From Bordetella sp. BOR01 (lineage in GTDB: Bacteria; Pseudomonadota; Gammaproteobacteria; Burkholderiales; Burkholderiaceae_B), in the NCBI RefSeq assembly GCF_019218885.1, contig NZ_JAHUWT010000005.1, forward strand, positions 310,001 to 374,000: 64,000 nt of DNA. Direction: 5' to 3'. A program made the position numbers and the translations under genes. Under the pieces are notes generated by a model. The model was not told the DNA's origin. It searched no databases and worked only from the letters and a program-made list of their open reading frames with translations. Positions 16,526 through 25,402 of the stretch are shown in pieces. Each line of letters begins with the position of its first letter. Position 1 is the first letter of the stretch.

Positions 16526-17995
16526 TTACGCGCCCAGATCCACGCACAGGTACTTCAGTTCCAGGTATTCCTCGATGCCGTATTTCGAGCCTTCGCGGCC
16601 CAGGCCCGATTGCTTCACGCCGCCGAACGGGCCGACTTCGTTCGAGATGATGCCGGTGTTGATGCCCACGATGCCGTATTCCAGCGCTTCCGACACGCGC
16701 CATACGCGCGCATAGTCGCGCGTGTAGAAGTACGCGGCCAGCCCGAAGATGGTGTTGTTGGCCTGCTTGAGCACTTCTTCTTCGGTGTCGAACTTGAACA
16801 GCGGCGCCACCGGGCCGAAGGTTTCTTCGATGGCGAACCGCATCGAGGCGGTAACGTCGCGCACGATGGTGGGCTGGAAGAATGTGCCGCCCAGCGCATG
16901 CGGCTTGCCGCCGATGACGACCTTGGCGCCATGCTCGGTGGCGTCGGCAATGTGTTCCTGTACCTTGGCCACGGCGTTGCTGTCGATCAGCGGGCCCTGC
17001 ACCACGCCGTCGGCAAAGCCGTCGCCCACTTTCATGGCCTCGACCTTGGCGGTCAGGCGCTTGACCAGGTCTTCGTAGACGCCCGCCTGGATATAGATGC
17101 GGTTGGCGCACACGCAGGTCTGGCCGGCATTGCGATACTTCGAGGCCAGGATGCCATCGACCGCGCGATCGAGGTCGGCATCGTCGAACACGATGAACGG
17201 CGCGTTGCCGCCCAGTTCCAGCGACAGCTTCTTGATGGTGGGGGCGCACTGTTCCATCAGCGTGCGGCCGACTTCGGTCGATCCGGTGAAGCTCAGCTTG
17301 CGCACCACGTCGCTTTCGCACAGCGCCGCGCCGATCTCGCGCGAACTGCCGGTAATGACATGGAACACGCCGGCCGGCACGCCCGCTTCTTCGGCCAGCA
17401 CGGCCAGGGCCAGTGCGGTCAGCGGTGTCTGCTGGGCCGGCTTGACCACCATGGTGCAGCCTGCCGCCAGCGCCGGGCCGACCTTGCGGGTGATCATGGC
17501 CGCCGGGAAATTCCAGGGCGTGATGGCGGCAGTGACACCGATGGGCTGCTTGAGCACCATCAGGCGCTGGCCGGCCTTGGGGCTTTGCAGCACATCGCCG
17601 TCAATGCGCTTGGCTTCTTCGGAGAACCATTCCAGGAACGAGGCGGCGTAGGCGATTTCGCCGGCAGCCTCGGTAATGGGCTTGCCCTGTTCGGACGTCA
17701 TGATGGTGGCCAGGTCTTGCTGGTTGGCCATCATCAACTGGGCCCATTTCAGCAGGATGGCGGCACGTTCCTTGCCGGTCTTGGCGGCCCAGGCGGGCAG
17801 GGCAGCCTCGGCGCTGGCGATGGCTTGTTCGGTTTCCTTGCGGCCCAGCTTGGGCACCGACACGATGGTCTTGCCGGTGGAGGGGTTGTCGACGGGAATG
17901 CTGGCGCCGTTGCCGGCGCCCACCCATTTGCCGTCGATGTAGCACGCGTCACGCAGCAGTTCGGCGCGCTTGAGCGATTGGGGCAATTGCGACAT
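16526..17995 (-). CDS. gabD: Succinate-semialdehyde dehydrogenase (NAD(P)+)
   Basis: Oxidises succinate semialdehyde to succinate, the second step of the GABA shunt. The 489-residue protein is an aldehyde dehydrogenase with GSTEVGR for cofactor binding, the general-base glutamate in LELGGNAPFIVFDDADLD, and the catalytic cysteine in NAGQTCVCANRIYIQ; the CxC pair is typical of GabD. The ATG at 17995 has an AAGGAG ribosome-binding site six bases upstream; the longer frame to 18046 is not needed. It follows gabT by 94 bp on the same strand. Confidence 0.95.
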   Translation of the reverse strand: MSQLPQSLKRAELLRDACYIDGKWVGAGNGASIPVDNPSTGKTIVSVPKLGRKETEQAIASAEAALPAWAAKTGKERAAILLKWAQLMMANQQDLATIMTSEQGKPITEAAGEIAYAASFLEWFSEEAKRIDGDVLQSPKAGQRLMVLKQPIGVTAAITPWNFPAAMITRKVGPALAAGCTMVVKPAQQTPLTALALAVLAEEAGVPAGVFHVITGSSREIGAALCESDVVRKLSFTGSTEVGRTLMEQCAPTIKKLSLELGGNAPFIVFDDADLDRAVDGILASKYRNAGQTCVCANRIYIQAGVYEDLVKRLTAKVEAMKVGDGFADGVVQGPLIDSNAVAKVQEHIADATEHGAKVVIGGKPHALGGTFFQPTIVRDVTASMRFAIEETFGPVAPLFKFDTEEEVLKQANNTIFGLAAYFYTRDYARVWRVSEALEYGIVGINTGIISNEVGPFGGVKQSGLGREGSKYGIEEYLELKYLCVDLGA

Positions 17996-18089
17996 GAAGA
18001 CTCCTTGATGGTGAAAGCGCGAAATGGCCACCGGCCGCGTACGCACCGCAATGGGCGCGCGCGGCCGGAAATCTTGCCGGAATGCAGTG

Positions 18090-19355
18090 CTAGGCGGTCA
18101 GGATATCGTCAAGGATGTCCATGGCCTTGGCGAACTGGTCGTCCGGGATGGTCAAGGGATACAGGAAGCGCAAGACGTTTCCGTACACACCGCAGCTTAG
18201 CAAAATCAGGCCGCGCTGGATTGCCTCATCCTGCACGCGCTTGACGGCAGCCGCGTCGGGCTGGCCGGTGGCGGGGTCGCGCAGTTCCAGTGCCACCATG
18301 GAGCCCAGGCCGCGCACGTCGGCAATGGCCGGGCAGCGCGGGCGCAGGCTGTTCAGGCGCTCTTGCAGGCGCTGGCCCAGTTCGGTGGCGCGCGCGCACA
18401 GTTTTTCTTCTTCGATGACATCCAGCACCGCATGCGCGGCGGCCACGGCCAGCGGGTTGCCGGCATAGGTGCCGCCCAGGCCGCCGGGGGCCGGGCCGTC
18501 CATGACCTCGGCGCGGCCCACCACGCCCGAGATCGGGAAGCCGCCGCCCAGGCTCTTGGCCATGGTGATCAGGTCGGCCTGGACGTCGTGGTGCTGCATG
18601 GCGAACAGCTTGCCGGTACGCGCGAAGCCGGTCTGCACTTCATCGGCGATCAGCATGATGCCGTGCTCGTCGCAGACCTTGCGCAGGGCCGTCATCAATT
18701 CGGGCGGCGTGATGTTGAAGCCGCCTTCGCCTTGTACCGGTTCGATGATGATGGCCGCCACGCGGCGCGGATCGATGTCGGACTTGAACAGCAGGTCCAG
18801 CGCCTTGAGCGAATCGGCCACGCTGATGTCTTGCGTGCCGTTGGGGAAGGGCACGTGGTAGATGTCGCCGGGCATGGGGCCGAACGCCAGCTTGTAGGGA
18901 GCCACCTTGCCCGTCAGTGCCATGCCCAGCATGGTGCGACCATGGAACGAGCCGCTGAACGCCACCACGCCCGAACGGCCCGTGTGGGCGCGCGCGATTT
19001 TCACGGCGTTTTCGACCGCTTCGACGCCGGTGGTGAAGAAGGCCGTCTTTTTCAGGCCGTTGATGGGGGCCAGCGCATTGACGCGCTCGGCCAGCGCCAC
19101 ATAGCTTTCGTACGGCACGATCTGGTAGGCCGTGTGCGTGAAGGCCTCGAGCTGTTCGGCGACGGCCGCCTTCACCTTGGGGTGGCGGTGGCCGGTGTTC
19201 AGCACGGCGATGCCGCCGGCGAAATCGATGTATTCCTTGCCGGTGCTGTCCCACAGCGTGGCGTTTTCCGCGCGTACGGCATAGAAGTCGCACATCACGC
19301 CCACGCCGCGCGGCGTGGCCAGCGAACGGCGGGTGTTCAAGTCTCGGTTCTGCAT
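18090..19355 (-). CDS. gabT: 4-aminobutyrate aminotransferase
   Basis: Transfers the amino group of GABA to 2-oxoglutarate, forming succinate semialdehyde and glutamate. The 421-residue class-III aminotransferase closely resembles E. coli GabT in its N-terminal part: RRSLATPRGVGV, IDFAGGIAVLNTGHRHPKV and EAVENAVKIAR. The pyridoxal-phosphate lysine is in MAKSLGGGFPISG. The frame runs to 19424, but the ATG at 19355 (MQNRDLNTRRS) matches the family start. Its promoter must lie in the 141-bp gap shared with the divergent MocR-type regulator. Confidence 0.95.
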   Translation of the reverse strand: MQNRDLNTRRSLATPRGVGVMCDFYAVRAENATLWDSTGKEYIDFAGGIAVLNTGHRHPKVKAAVAEQLEAFTHTAYQIVPYESYVALAERVNALAPINGLKKTAFFTTGVEAVENAVKIARAHTGRSGVVAFSGSFHGRTMLGMALTGKVAPYKLAFGPMPGDIYHVPFPNGTQDISVADSLKALDLLFKSDIDPRRVAAIIIEPVQGEGGFNITPPELMTALRKVCDEHGIMLIADEVQTGFARTGKLFAMQHHDVQADLITMAKSLGGGFPISGVVGRAEVMDGPAPGGLGGTYAGNPLAVAAAHAVLDVIEEEKLCARATELGQRLQERLNSLRPRCPAIADVRGLGSMVALELRDPATGQPDAAAVKRVQDEAIQRGLILLSCGVYGNVLRFLYPLTIPDDQFAKAMDILDDILTA

Positions 19356-19465
19356 TTCAGCCTCGATGGCAATCGATGAATGCCGCATATGCGGCGGGAA
19401 GCCCCGGTGCCGCCAAAGCGGCACCTGCGATGGGTTTATTTAATGCTAAGATGGCTCCACTAATA

Positions 19466-19495
19466 AGAACCACTTTGGCAAAACTGGTAGAACCA
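19466..19495. promoter_or_regulatory. Candidate operator between gabT and the MocR/GabR-type gene
   Basis: Two direct copies of AGAACCA start at 19466 and 19489, 23 bp apart (about two helical turns). An imperfect inverted repeat, ACCACTTT (19469-19476) and AAACTGGT (19481-19488), lies between and over them. MocR/GabR proteins typically bind paired direct repeats, so this is the best candidate operator. It sits immediately upstream of the regulator's TTG start. Binding is not shown by sequence alone. Confidence 0.5.
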
Positions 19496-19496
19496 A

Positions 19497-20987
19497 TTGC
19501 GTACCCTTGCCGGCGATCTATTACAGTTGCGGCTGGGCGAGCCCGCCGACGGGCCGATGAACAAGCGCCTGTACCGCGGCATCCGCGAGGCCATCCTGGA
19601 TGGCGCCATTCCCGCCGGCACGCGGCTGCCCGCCACGCGCGACCTGGCGGCCGAGCTGGGCATCGCGCGCAATACGGTGGTGCACGTGTATGGCCAGTTG
19701 TTGGCCGAGGGCTATACCTATAGCCGCCAGGGCAACGGCACGTTCGTGACCGACTCTGTACCCGACACGTACCTGGCCAGCGGCCGCAGCCGGCGCCATG
19801 TGGCGGCTGCGCCACCGGGCGCGGCCCTGTCGGCGCGCGGGGCGCTGATTGTCGACGAGGCCTCGGCGTCGCCGTACCAATGGGGCGCCTTCATGCCCGG
19901 CGTGCCCGACGTGACCGAGTTCCCGCACAAGAAGTTCGGCCGCATCGTCAACGCGCTGTGGCGCAATCCCACCCCGGCCATGCTGAGCTATTCGTACGGC
20001 GGCGGACTGCCGGCCCTGCGCGAGGCGCTGGCCCAGCATCTTGCCGTGACGCGCTCGATCGATTGCGAGCCCGACCAGCTCATCATCGTGGAAGGATCGC
20101 ACCAGGCCATCGACCTGGCCACGCGTATCCTGGGCGACACCGGCGATGTGGCATGGGTGGAAAACCCGGGCTATTGGGGCGCTCGCACGGTGCTGGCCGC
20201 CAACGGCATCCGCATCGTGCACCAGCCGGTGGACGACGAAGGCATGCAACTGCCCGCACAGGCCGAGGGCACGCCGCCGCGCTTCATTTTCGTGACTCCG
20301 TCGCACCAGTACCCGCTGGGCTCGGTGATGTCGCTGGCGCGCCGGCGCCAACTGCTGGCCATGGCGCGCGGCTGGGGCAGCTGGATCATCGAAGACGACT
20401 ACGACAGCGAATTCCGCTTCTCGGGGCGCCCGATTGCTTCGCTGCAAGGACTGGAGCCCGATGCGCCGGTCATCTACCTGGGCACGTTCAGCAAGACGCT
20501 GTACCCGGGCCTGCGGGTCGGCTACCTGGTGCTGCCCAAGACCTTGACCCGCGCATTCCAGGCCGCGCATGCCGAGCTGTACCGCGAGGGCCACTTGATG
20601 ACGCACGCGGCATTGGCCACTTTCATTGCTGAAGGCCACTACGCCGCGCACATCCGCCGCATGCGCATGCTGTATGCGCGGCGGCGCGCCATGCTGGTCA
20701 ACTTGATCGAGCGTCGGCTGGGGGCCGAGTGGCTGCACCGCGATTCCAGCGATGCCGGGCTGCACCTGGTGCTGAACTTGCCCGCCGACATGGACGACGC
20801 GCGCGTGGTCGAAGAGGCCCGTGCCCGGGGCGTGCTGACCCGGCCGTTATCGCGGTATTACGCTACCGGCACGGACAACCGGCCAGGGCTGCTGCTGGGG
20901 TATGCCTGTGTGCCGGAAAGCGAGATCGCGCGCAAGTTCGAGGTGGTGCTGGACAGCCTGGCGGCGGTGGCGCGGCGGCGGGCATAG
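19497..20987 (+). CDS. MocR-family (GntR HTH + aminotransferase fold) regulator, GabR-like
   Basis: A 496-residue fusion of an N-terminal GntR-type winged helix (LYRGIREAILDGAIPAGTRLPATRDLAAELG near residues 25-53) with a class-I aminotransferase fold that keeps the pyridoxal-phosphate lysine in LGTFSKTLYPGLRVGYL and EDDYDSEFRF. GabR of Bacillus, the best-known relative, activates gabTD when GABA reacts with its cofactor. Here the gene is divergent from gabT, so the same role is likely. The TTG at 19497 is chosen because the DNA-binding domain needs the residues before the internal ATG at 19557; its ribosome-binding site is weak. Other MocR members control pyridoxal or taurine genes, so GABA is inferred from context. 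Confidence 0.88.
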   Translation: MRTLAGDLLQLRLGEPADGPMNKRLYRGIREAILDGAIPAGTRLPATRDLAAELGIARNTVVHVYGQLLAEGYTYSRQGNGTFVTDSVPDTYLASGRSRRHVAAAPPGAALSARGALIVDEASASPYQWGAFMPGVPDVTEFPHKKFGRIVNALWRNPTPAMLSYSYGGGLPALREALAQHLAVTRSIDCEPDQLIIVEGSHQAIDLATRILGDTGDVAWVENPGYWGARTVLAANGIRIVHQPVDDEGMQLPAQAEGTPPRFIFVTPSHQYPLGSVMSLARRRQLLAMARGWGSWIIEDDYDSEFRFSGRPIASLQGLEPDAPVIYLGTFSKTLYPGLRVGYLVLPKTLTRAFQAAHAELYREGHLMTHAALATFIAEGHYAAHIRRMRMLYARRRAMLVNLIERRLGAEWLHRDSSDAGLHLVLNLPADMDDARVVEEARARGVLTRPLSRYYATGTDNRPGLLLGYACVPESEIARKFEVVLDSLAAVARRRA

Positions 20988-21012
20988 CGGTGCGGCCAGG
21001 ATCGCCCGGGCG

Positions 21013-22008
21013 CTAGCGGGTGCCTGAGACCCTGGCGGACGCAAGCGCGGCCGCCAGGCGCGTGGCATTCTGCATGCCCTGGTCCTGGTAATTGGTATTG
21101 AGCACCGCATGGGCCTTGCGTACCTGTTCGGCCAGCCGTTTCAGGCGCTCGGCCAGCTCGGCCAGTTCGGCCGGCGTGTATTCATATTGAAAGCGCCCCG
21201 ACGACGCGCCCGACTGATTGTTCCAGGCCGCGGCATTGCGGCCGTGCAGGCGCAGCACCGCCAGGTCGGGGTGGGTGGTTTCCCAGACGGCGGGGACCGT
21301 ATTGTCGAAGCCCTGCGGGGCGTCTACCACCGTGTGCACTGCGCCCAGCTCGCGTTCGAAGGCCAGGGTCGACACGCTGGCGGCAGGCGTGCCGAACCAG
21401 CTGCGATGGCGGAATTCCACCGACATCAGGTGTTCGTCCATATGGCGGGCGCATTCGCCGACCAGGGCCTGGCCGCGTGCATTGCATTGCACCCAGGGGG
21501 CGAACTGGAAATGCACCGCGCCCAGCTTGCCTGCCATGCGCAGCGGTTCCAGCGCGATCAGGAAGCGGCGCCATAATTCGTCCTGCAAGTCGGCCGGCAA
21601 TTGGTTGTAGAACAGTGCCGCATCCGGCCGGGCCGGCCGATGTGCGGGGTACGGGCCCTCTTGCACAGGCTGCCCGCCTTGGCCGTCCCAGTCGTCCCGG
21701 TCGTGGCTGGCGCCGCCCAGCTCGCGCCGGATATCGGACGGCAGGGCCCGCAGCGGCGCCGGGTGGCCGGTGAACAGGCGGAATGCCTTGATATTGAAGG
21801 TGAAGCCGGCCGGCGTGCGGCTGGCCCACAAGTGCGCCATGTGGCCGCTGGGCATGCCGTAGTAGGTGGCATCGACTTCGGCCAGGCCGAACCGGTTGGC
21901 GTAATGGCGCAGGCGCGCCTCGGGGGTGCGCACCTGCGGCGGGTAGAAGCGGCCGCAGGCCAGCAGGGTGGGGTCGGTCCAGGAGGCGGTGCCGGTGAGG
22001 ATATGCAT
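21013..22008 (-). CDS. DUF72 family protein
   Basis: A 331-residue protein of the DUF72 (YecE-like) family, a TIM-barrel-like group of unknown reaction. Recognisable are GTASWTDPTLLACGRFYP, YANRFGLAEVDATYYGMPS, GFTFNIKAF, GAVHFQFAPWVQCN and VEFRHRSWF. The ATG at 22008 (MHILTG) starts the conserved domain; the frame extends nine codons further without support. It diverges from the UvrD-type helicase across a LexA box centred 72 bp upstream of its start, so it may be DNA-damage inducible. No function should be assigned beyond the family. Confidence 0.88.
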   Translation of the reverse strand: MHILTGTASWTDPTLLACGRFYPPQVRTPEARLRHYANRFGLAEVDATYYGMPSGHMAHLWASRTPAGFTFNIKAFRLFTGHPAPLRALPSDIRRELGGASHDRDDWDGQGGQPVQEGPYPAHRPARPDAALFYNQLPADLQDELWRRFLIALEPLRMAGKLGAVHFQFAPWVQCNARGQALVGECARHMDEHLMSVEFRHRSWFGTPAASVSTLAFERELGAVHTVVDAPQGFDNTVPAVWETTHPDLAVLRLHGRNAAAWNNQSGASSGRFQYEYTPAELAELAERLKRLAEQVRKAHAVLNTNYQDQGMQNATRLAAALASARVSGTR

Positions 22009-22066
22009 GGCGGGCAGGCCGGTCCGGCGGCGCACAAGGCGGGCGACAGCGGTGGGCCAGTTCCGT

Positions 22067-22072
22067 TATAGT
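22067..22072 (+). promoter_or_regulatory. -10 element of the helicase promoter
   Basis: TATAGT at 22067-22072 with a weak -35-like GCGACA at 22043-22048 (18-bp spacer) reads toward the helicase gene. It abuts the LexA box at 22073, so bound LexA would block RNA polymerase. Confidence 0.5.
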
Positions 22073-22088
22073 CTGTATGAATATACAG
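22073..22088. promoter_or_regulatory. LexA (SOS) box
   Basis: CTGTATGAATATACAG fits CTGT-N8-ACAG exactly and has 6-bp perfect inverted arms (CTGTAT/ATACAG). It lies between the divergent DUF72 and UvrD-type helicase genes and directly follows a -10 element. SOS control of the helicase, and possibly of both genes, is the natural reading. Confidence 0.85.
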
Positions 22089-22094
22089 TATTTT

Positions 22095-22130
22095 GCCCTT
22101 GCCTCTGCCTCTGCCTCTGCCTCTGCCCTT
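22095..22130 (+). repeat. Hexanucleotide tandem repeat, (GCCTCT)4 flanked by GCCCTT
   Basis: Four perfect GCCTCT units (22101-22124) are bordered on each side by GCCCTT, giving six GCCYYT units in 36 bp. It lies in the 5' leader of the helicase gene. An alternative TTG start at 22093 would translate it as a proline-leucine repeat. Units of six keep the frame but change leader length. Confidence 0.85.
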
Positions 22131-22152
22131 GTCCCTCCAACGTTCGCCACGC

Positions 22153-24240
22153 ATGTCCGCCACGCCCGATTCCGCTGATCCTGCCGATTACCTGTCCGAC
22201 TTGAACCCTGCCCAGCGGGCGGCTGCCGAGTTCGGTGCGGGCCAGCCGGATGCGCCCGCCTTGCTGGTCATCGCCGGGGCAGGGTCGGGCAAGACCAGCA
22301 CGCTGGCGCATCGCGTGGCTCACCTGATCTTGAACGGCGCCGACCCGCAGCGCATGCTGCTGCTGACGTTCTCGCGCCGCGCCGCCCAGGAAATGGAGCG
22401 CCGCGTGGGCATGGTGCTGCGCCGCGTGATGAAGCTGCACGCCACCCAGCAGGCCCCCGCGTTGCCGTGGGCCGGCACCTTCCACAGCATCGGCGCGCGG
22501 TTGTTGCGCGATTGTGCCGGCCGCATTGGCCTGTCCGAAAGCTTCACTATCCACGACCGGGGCGACGCCGAAGACCTGATGGGCATGGTGCGGCACGAGC
22601 GCGGCCTGTCCGCCACCGCCGAGCGCTTTCCGCTCAAGGGCACGTGCCTGGCCATTTATTCGCGCGTCATCAACAGCCAGGCGCCGGTGGCCGATGTGCT
22701 GAAGCAGGCGTTTCCCTGGTGTGCGCAGTGGGAAGAGGCGCTCAAGGGGCTGTTCGCCGCTTATGTGCAGGCCAAGCAAGACCAGCAGGTGCTCGACTAC
22801 GATGACCTGCTGCTGTATTGGTCCGAGATGATGCAGGACGACGTCCTGGCCCATGACGTGGGCGCGCGTTTCGATCATGTACTGGTCGACGAATACCAGG
22901 ACACCAATCGCCTGCAATCGGCCATCCTGCTGGGCATGAAGCCCGATGGCCGCGGCCTGACCGTGGTGGGCGACGACGCGCAGTCCATTTATTCGTTCCG
23001 CGCGGCCACGGTGCGCAACATTCTTGATTTCCCGGCGCAGTTCGCGCAGCCTGCCCAGGTGATCACGCTGGAACGCAATTACCGTTCGACCCAGCCCATC
23101 CTGGACGCATCCAACGCCGTCATCGAACTGGCCAGCGAACGCTACACCAAGAATCTCTGGACCGACCGCGCATCGTCCAGCCTGCCCGCGCTGGTTACTG
23201 TCAGCGACGAGGCCGGGCAGGCGCGCTGGGTGGCCGACCAGGTACTGGCCCGGCGCGAAGAGGGCGCCACCCTGAAGTCGCAGGCGGCGCTGTTTCGCGT
23301 GTCGAACCACAGCGCGGCGCTGGAACTCGAACTGACCCGCCGCAATATTCCCTTCGTGAAATTCGGCGGGTTGCGCTTCCTGGAAGCCGCCCATATCAAA
23401 GACGTGCTGTCGTTGCTGCGCTGGGCCGAGAATCCGCGCGGGCGGCTGGCCGGATTCCGGGCGGCGCAATTGCTGCCGGGCATCGGGCCGGCCATCGCCG
23501 GCCGGTTGATGGATACGCTGTCCGAGGCGGCCGAGCCGCTGGCCGCGCTCGCCGAATTCAAGCCCGGTGCGGCCGCCAAGGCCGACTGGGACGCTTTTGC
23601 GCAAACCTATGCCGCTCTGCGCACGCCAGGCCTGCAATGGCCGGCCGACCTGGACCTGGCGCTGCGCTGGTATGCGCCGCAGCTCGAACGCTTGTATGAA
23701 GACGCGCGCGTGCGCAAGGCCGACCTGGACCAGCTGGCACGCATCGCCGCCGGGTACGCCAGCCGCGAACGCTTCCTGACCGAACTGACGCTCGACCCGC
23801 CCGATGCCACCAGCGCCGAATCGGGTCCGCCGCTGCGCGACGAAGACTACATGATCCTGTCCACCATCCATTCGGCCAAGGGCCAGGAATGGAAGGCGGT
23901 GTATGTGCTGAATGCGGTCGACGGCTGCATTCCCTCGGACATGAGCACCGGCACGGCCGAGGAAATCGAAGAAGAGCGGCGGCTGCTGTACGTGGCCATG
24001 ACACGCGCCAAGGAACGCCTGCAACTGGTCGTGCCGCAGCGCTTCTATGTGCATCAGCAGACCGGCCTGGGCGACCGCCATGTGTACGGCTCGCGCACGC
24101 GCTTCATTCCCGATGCGCTGCTGCCCTTGTTCGAATCGCTGCCCAAGCCGCCCGAATTGCCGTTCGGGCGCGGCCGGCCGCTGGCCGAATCGGCGCCGCG
24201 CATCGACGTGGCGCAGCGGGTACGCAAGCTGTTTTCCTAG
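22153..24240 (+). CDS. UvrD/Rep-family ATP-dependent DNA helicase
   Basis: A 695-residue superfamily-1A helicase that translocates 3' to 5' on single-stranded DNA. Motif I is GAGSGKT at residues 42-48, motif II VDEYQDTN, motif III GDDAQSIYSFRAA, motif IV LERNYRST, and the late motifs STIHSAKGQEWKAVYV and EERRLLYVAMTRAKERL are present. I start at the ATG at 22153 (MSATPDSADP); a TTG at 22093 would add a Pro-Leu repeat tail of 20 residues. A LexA box precedes it. It is shorter than E. coli UvrD, so UvrD versus Rep versus a third paralogue is not settled. Its stop shares CTAG with the convergent SURF1 gene. Confidence 0.93.
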   Translation: MSATPDSADPADYLSDLNPAQRAAAEFGAGQPDAPALLVIAGAGSGKTSTLAHRVAHLILNGADPQRMLLLTFSRRAAQEMERRVGMVLRRVMKLHATQQAPALPWAGTFHSIGARLLRDCAGRIGLSESFTIHDRGDAEDLMGMVRHERGLSATAERFPLKGTCLAIYSRVINSQAPVADVLKQAFPWCAQWEEALKGLFAAYVQAKQDQQVLDYDDLLLYWSEMMQDDVLAHDVGARFDHVLVDEYQDTNRLQSAILLGMKPDGRGLTVVGDDAQSIYSFRAATVRNILDFPAQFAQPAQVITLERNYRSTQPILDASNAVIELASERYTKNLWTDRASSSLPALVTVSDEAGQARWVADQVLARREEGATLKSQAALFRVSNHSAALELELTRRNIPFVKFGGLRFLEAAHIKDVLSLLRWAENPRGRLAGFRAAQLLPGIGPAIAGRLMDTLSEAAEPLAALAEFKPGAAAKADWDAFAQTYAALRTPGLQWPADLDLALRWYAPQLERLYEDARVRKADLDQLARIAAGYASRERFLTELTLDPPDATSAESGPPLRDEDYMILSTIHSAKGQEWKAVYVLNAVDGCIPSDMSTGTAEEIEEERRLLYVAMTRAKERLQLVVPQRFYVHQQTGLGDRHVYGSRTRFIPDALLPLFESLPKPPELPFGRGRPLAESAPRIDVAQRVRKLFS

Positions 24241-25010
24241 CCCTGTGCGTCCTCGCGTTCGCGCCGTTCGACGCGAACCGCGATGACCGCGCCCACGATC
24301 ACCATCGCCGCCAGGGCGAACCAGGTGATGGCGTATGAAAGGTGATTGTTCGGAAAGTCGGTCACGGTCAGGCCCGGCACCGGCGCCACGGCCGGGGCAT
24401 GCGCCTGGCCAGGCCCTTTTTCCACATCGATGAAGTAGGGGGCGATCTGGCCCAGGCCGTGCGCCGCCGCGATGGCGCCGGTATCGCGCGAATACCAGAT
24501 ATTGCGGGCCGGGTCGTTGGTGCGCAGGAAGCGCAGATCGGGTTCGGACATCCGCAACAGGCCGGCCACGCTGATTTCGCCGGCCGGATGGTCCGGGTTC
24601 GGCCGCTTGCGCCAGGCCGGCAGCACGAAGCCGCGGTTGATCAGCACGGTGCCGCCATCGCGCAATTGCAGCGGCGTCATCACCCAGTAGCCGCTGCCAT
24701 AATCGGTGGTGGCCTGCACCAGGGTTTCCTGGTCGTAGCGCGGCGTGCCGGTGGCCTGCACATGCCGGTATTCGTCGTCGCCGCGGCTCAGCGACGGCCA
24801 TTGGGCCGGCCCGGGGGCCTGGGCGGCGGGCAGGTGCACGCGCTGGTCTACCTGCGAAATCAGCTCGAGCTTCCAGGCGCGGCGCTGCACCTGCCACACG
24901 CCCAGAGAGCAGAACACGGCAAACAAGACGAGCGCCAGCACGGACAGGAAAACGATCCTGGCGGTGCGGCGCGGCGGGGGCAGGGGTTGTGCAGGCGGCG
25001 GGGGGGTCAA
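24237..25010 (-). CDS. SURF1-family cytochrome oxidase assembly protein
   Basis: A 257-residue membrane protein with one N-terminal helix (RIVFLSVLALVLFAVFCSLGVWQ) and one C-terminal helix (SYAITWFALAAMVIVGAVIAV), as in SURF1/Shy1. The signature LGVWQVQRRAWKLELI is present. SURF1 proteins help insert heme a or heme o into haem-copper oxidases. I use the TTG at 25010, which overlaps the cyoD stop as TTGA and leaves a proline-rich N-tail; the upstream open frame is the antisense-free shadow of cyoD. It occupies the slot where many cyo operons carry cyoE. Confidence 0.87.
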   Translation of the reverse strand: MTPPPPAQPLPPPRRTARIVFLSVLALVLFAVFCSLGVWQVQRRAWKLELISQVDQRVHLPAAQAPGPAQWPSLSRGDDEYRHVQATGTPRYDQETLVQATTDYGSGYWVMTPLQLRDGGTVLINRGFVLPAWRKRPNPDHPAGEISVAGLLRMSEPDLRFLRTNDPARNIWYSRDTGAIAAAHGLGQIAPYFIDVEKGPGQAHAPAVAPVPGLTVTDFPNNHLSYAITWFALAAMVIVGAVIAVRVERREREDAQG

Positions 25011-25402
25011 GGCATGTTTCGCATGTCGTGCGGCGACATGGGCATCATATTGTGATCCAGATGGTACATGATCCAGATCGAGCCGCTGAGCGCGATGACC
25101 ACCAGCACCAGTGTGAACACGATCGAAAGCATGTTCCACCCCTCTTCGGCCTGGAAGTCGACATGCAGGAAGTAGATGACGTGGACCACGATCTGGACGA
25201 TGGCGATGGCCAGGATCACCAGGCCGGTCACCCGCGAGCTGGAAAAGACATTGGCCATGACGATGAAGAAGGGAATGGCCGTCAGGATGGCCGCCAGAAC
25301 GAAGCCCAGCAAATAGCCATGCAGCGAGGCGTGGGCCAGGGGGTCTTCTTCGTGGCCATGATCATGGTCGTGGCCATTGTTGGCGGTTGCCGGGGTGTTC
25401 AT
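25007..25402 (-). CDS. cyoD: Cytochrome o ubiquinol oxidase subunit IV
   Basis: A 131-residue CyoD with a histidine-rich N-terminus ([11 protein letters not shown]) and three transmembrane helices: [42 protein letters not shown] and [22 protein letters not shown]. It is the small accessory subunit of the bo3-type quinol oxidase. The ATG at 25402 overlaps the cyoC stop as ATGA, so the frame open to 25483 is not the real start. Confidence 0.95.
   Translation of the reverse strand: MNTPATANNGHDHDHGHEEDPLAHASLHGYLLGFVLAAILTAIPFFIVMANVFSSSRVTGLVILAIAIVQIVVHVIYFLHVDFQAEEGWNMLSIVFTLVLVVIALSGSIWIMYHLDHNMMPMSPHDMRNMP

Noticed and set aside
22066-24897. 943-codon minus-strand open frame opposite the helicase
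   Set aside because: It is the antisense shadow of the helicase merged with a frame-shifted SURF1 region, with no recognisable domain and no ribosome-binding site.
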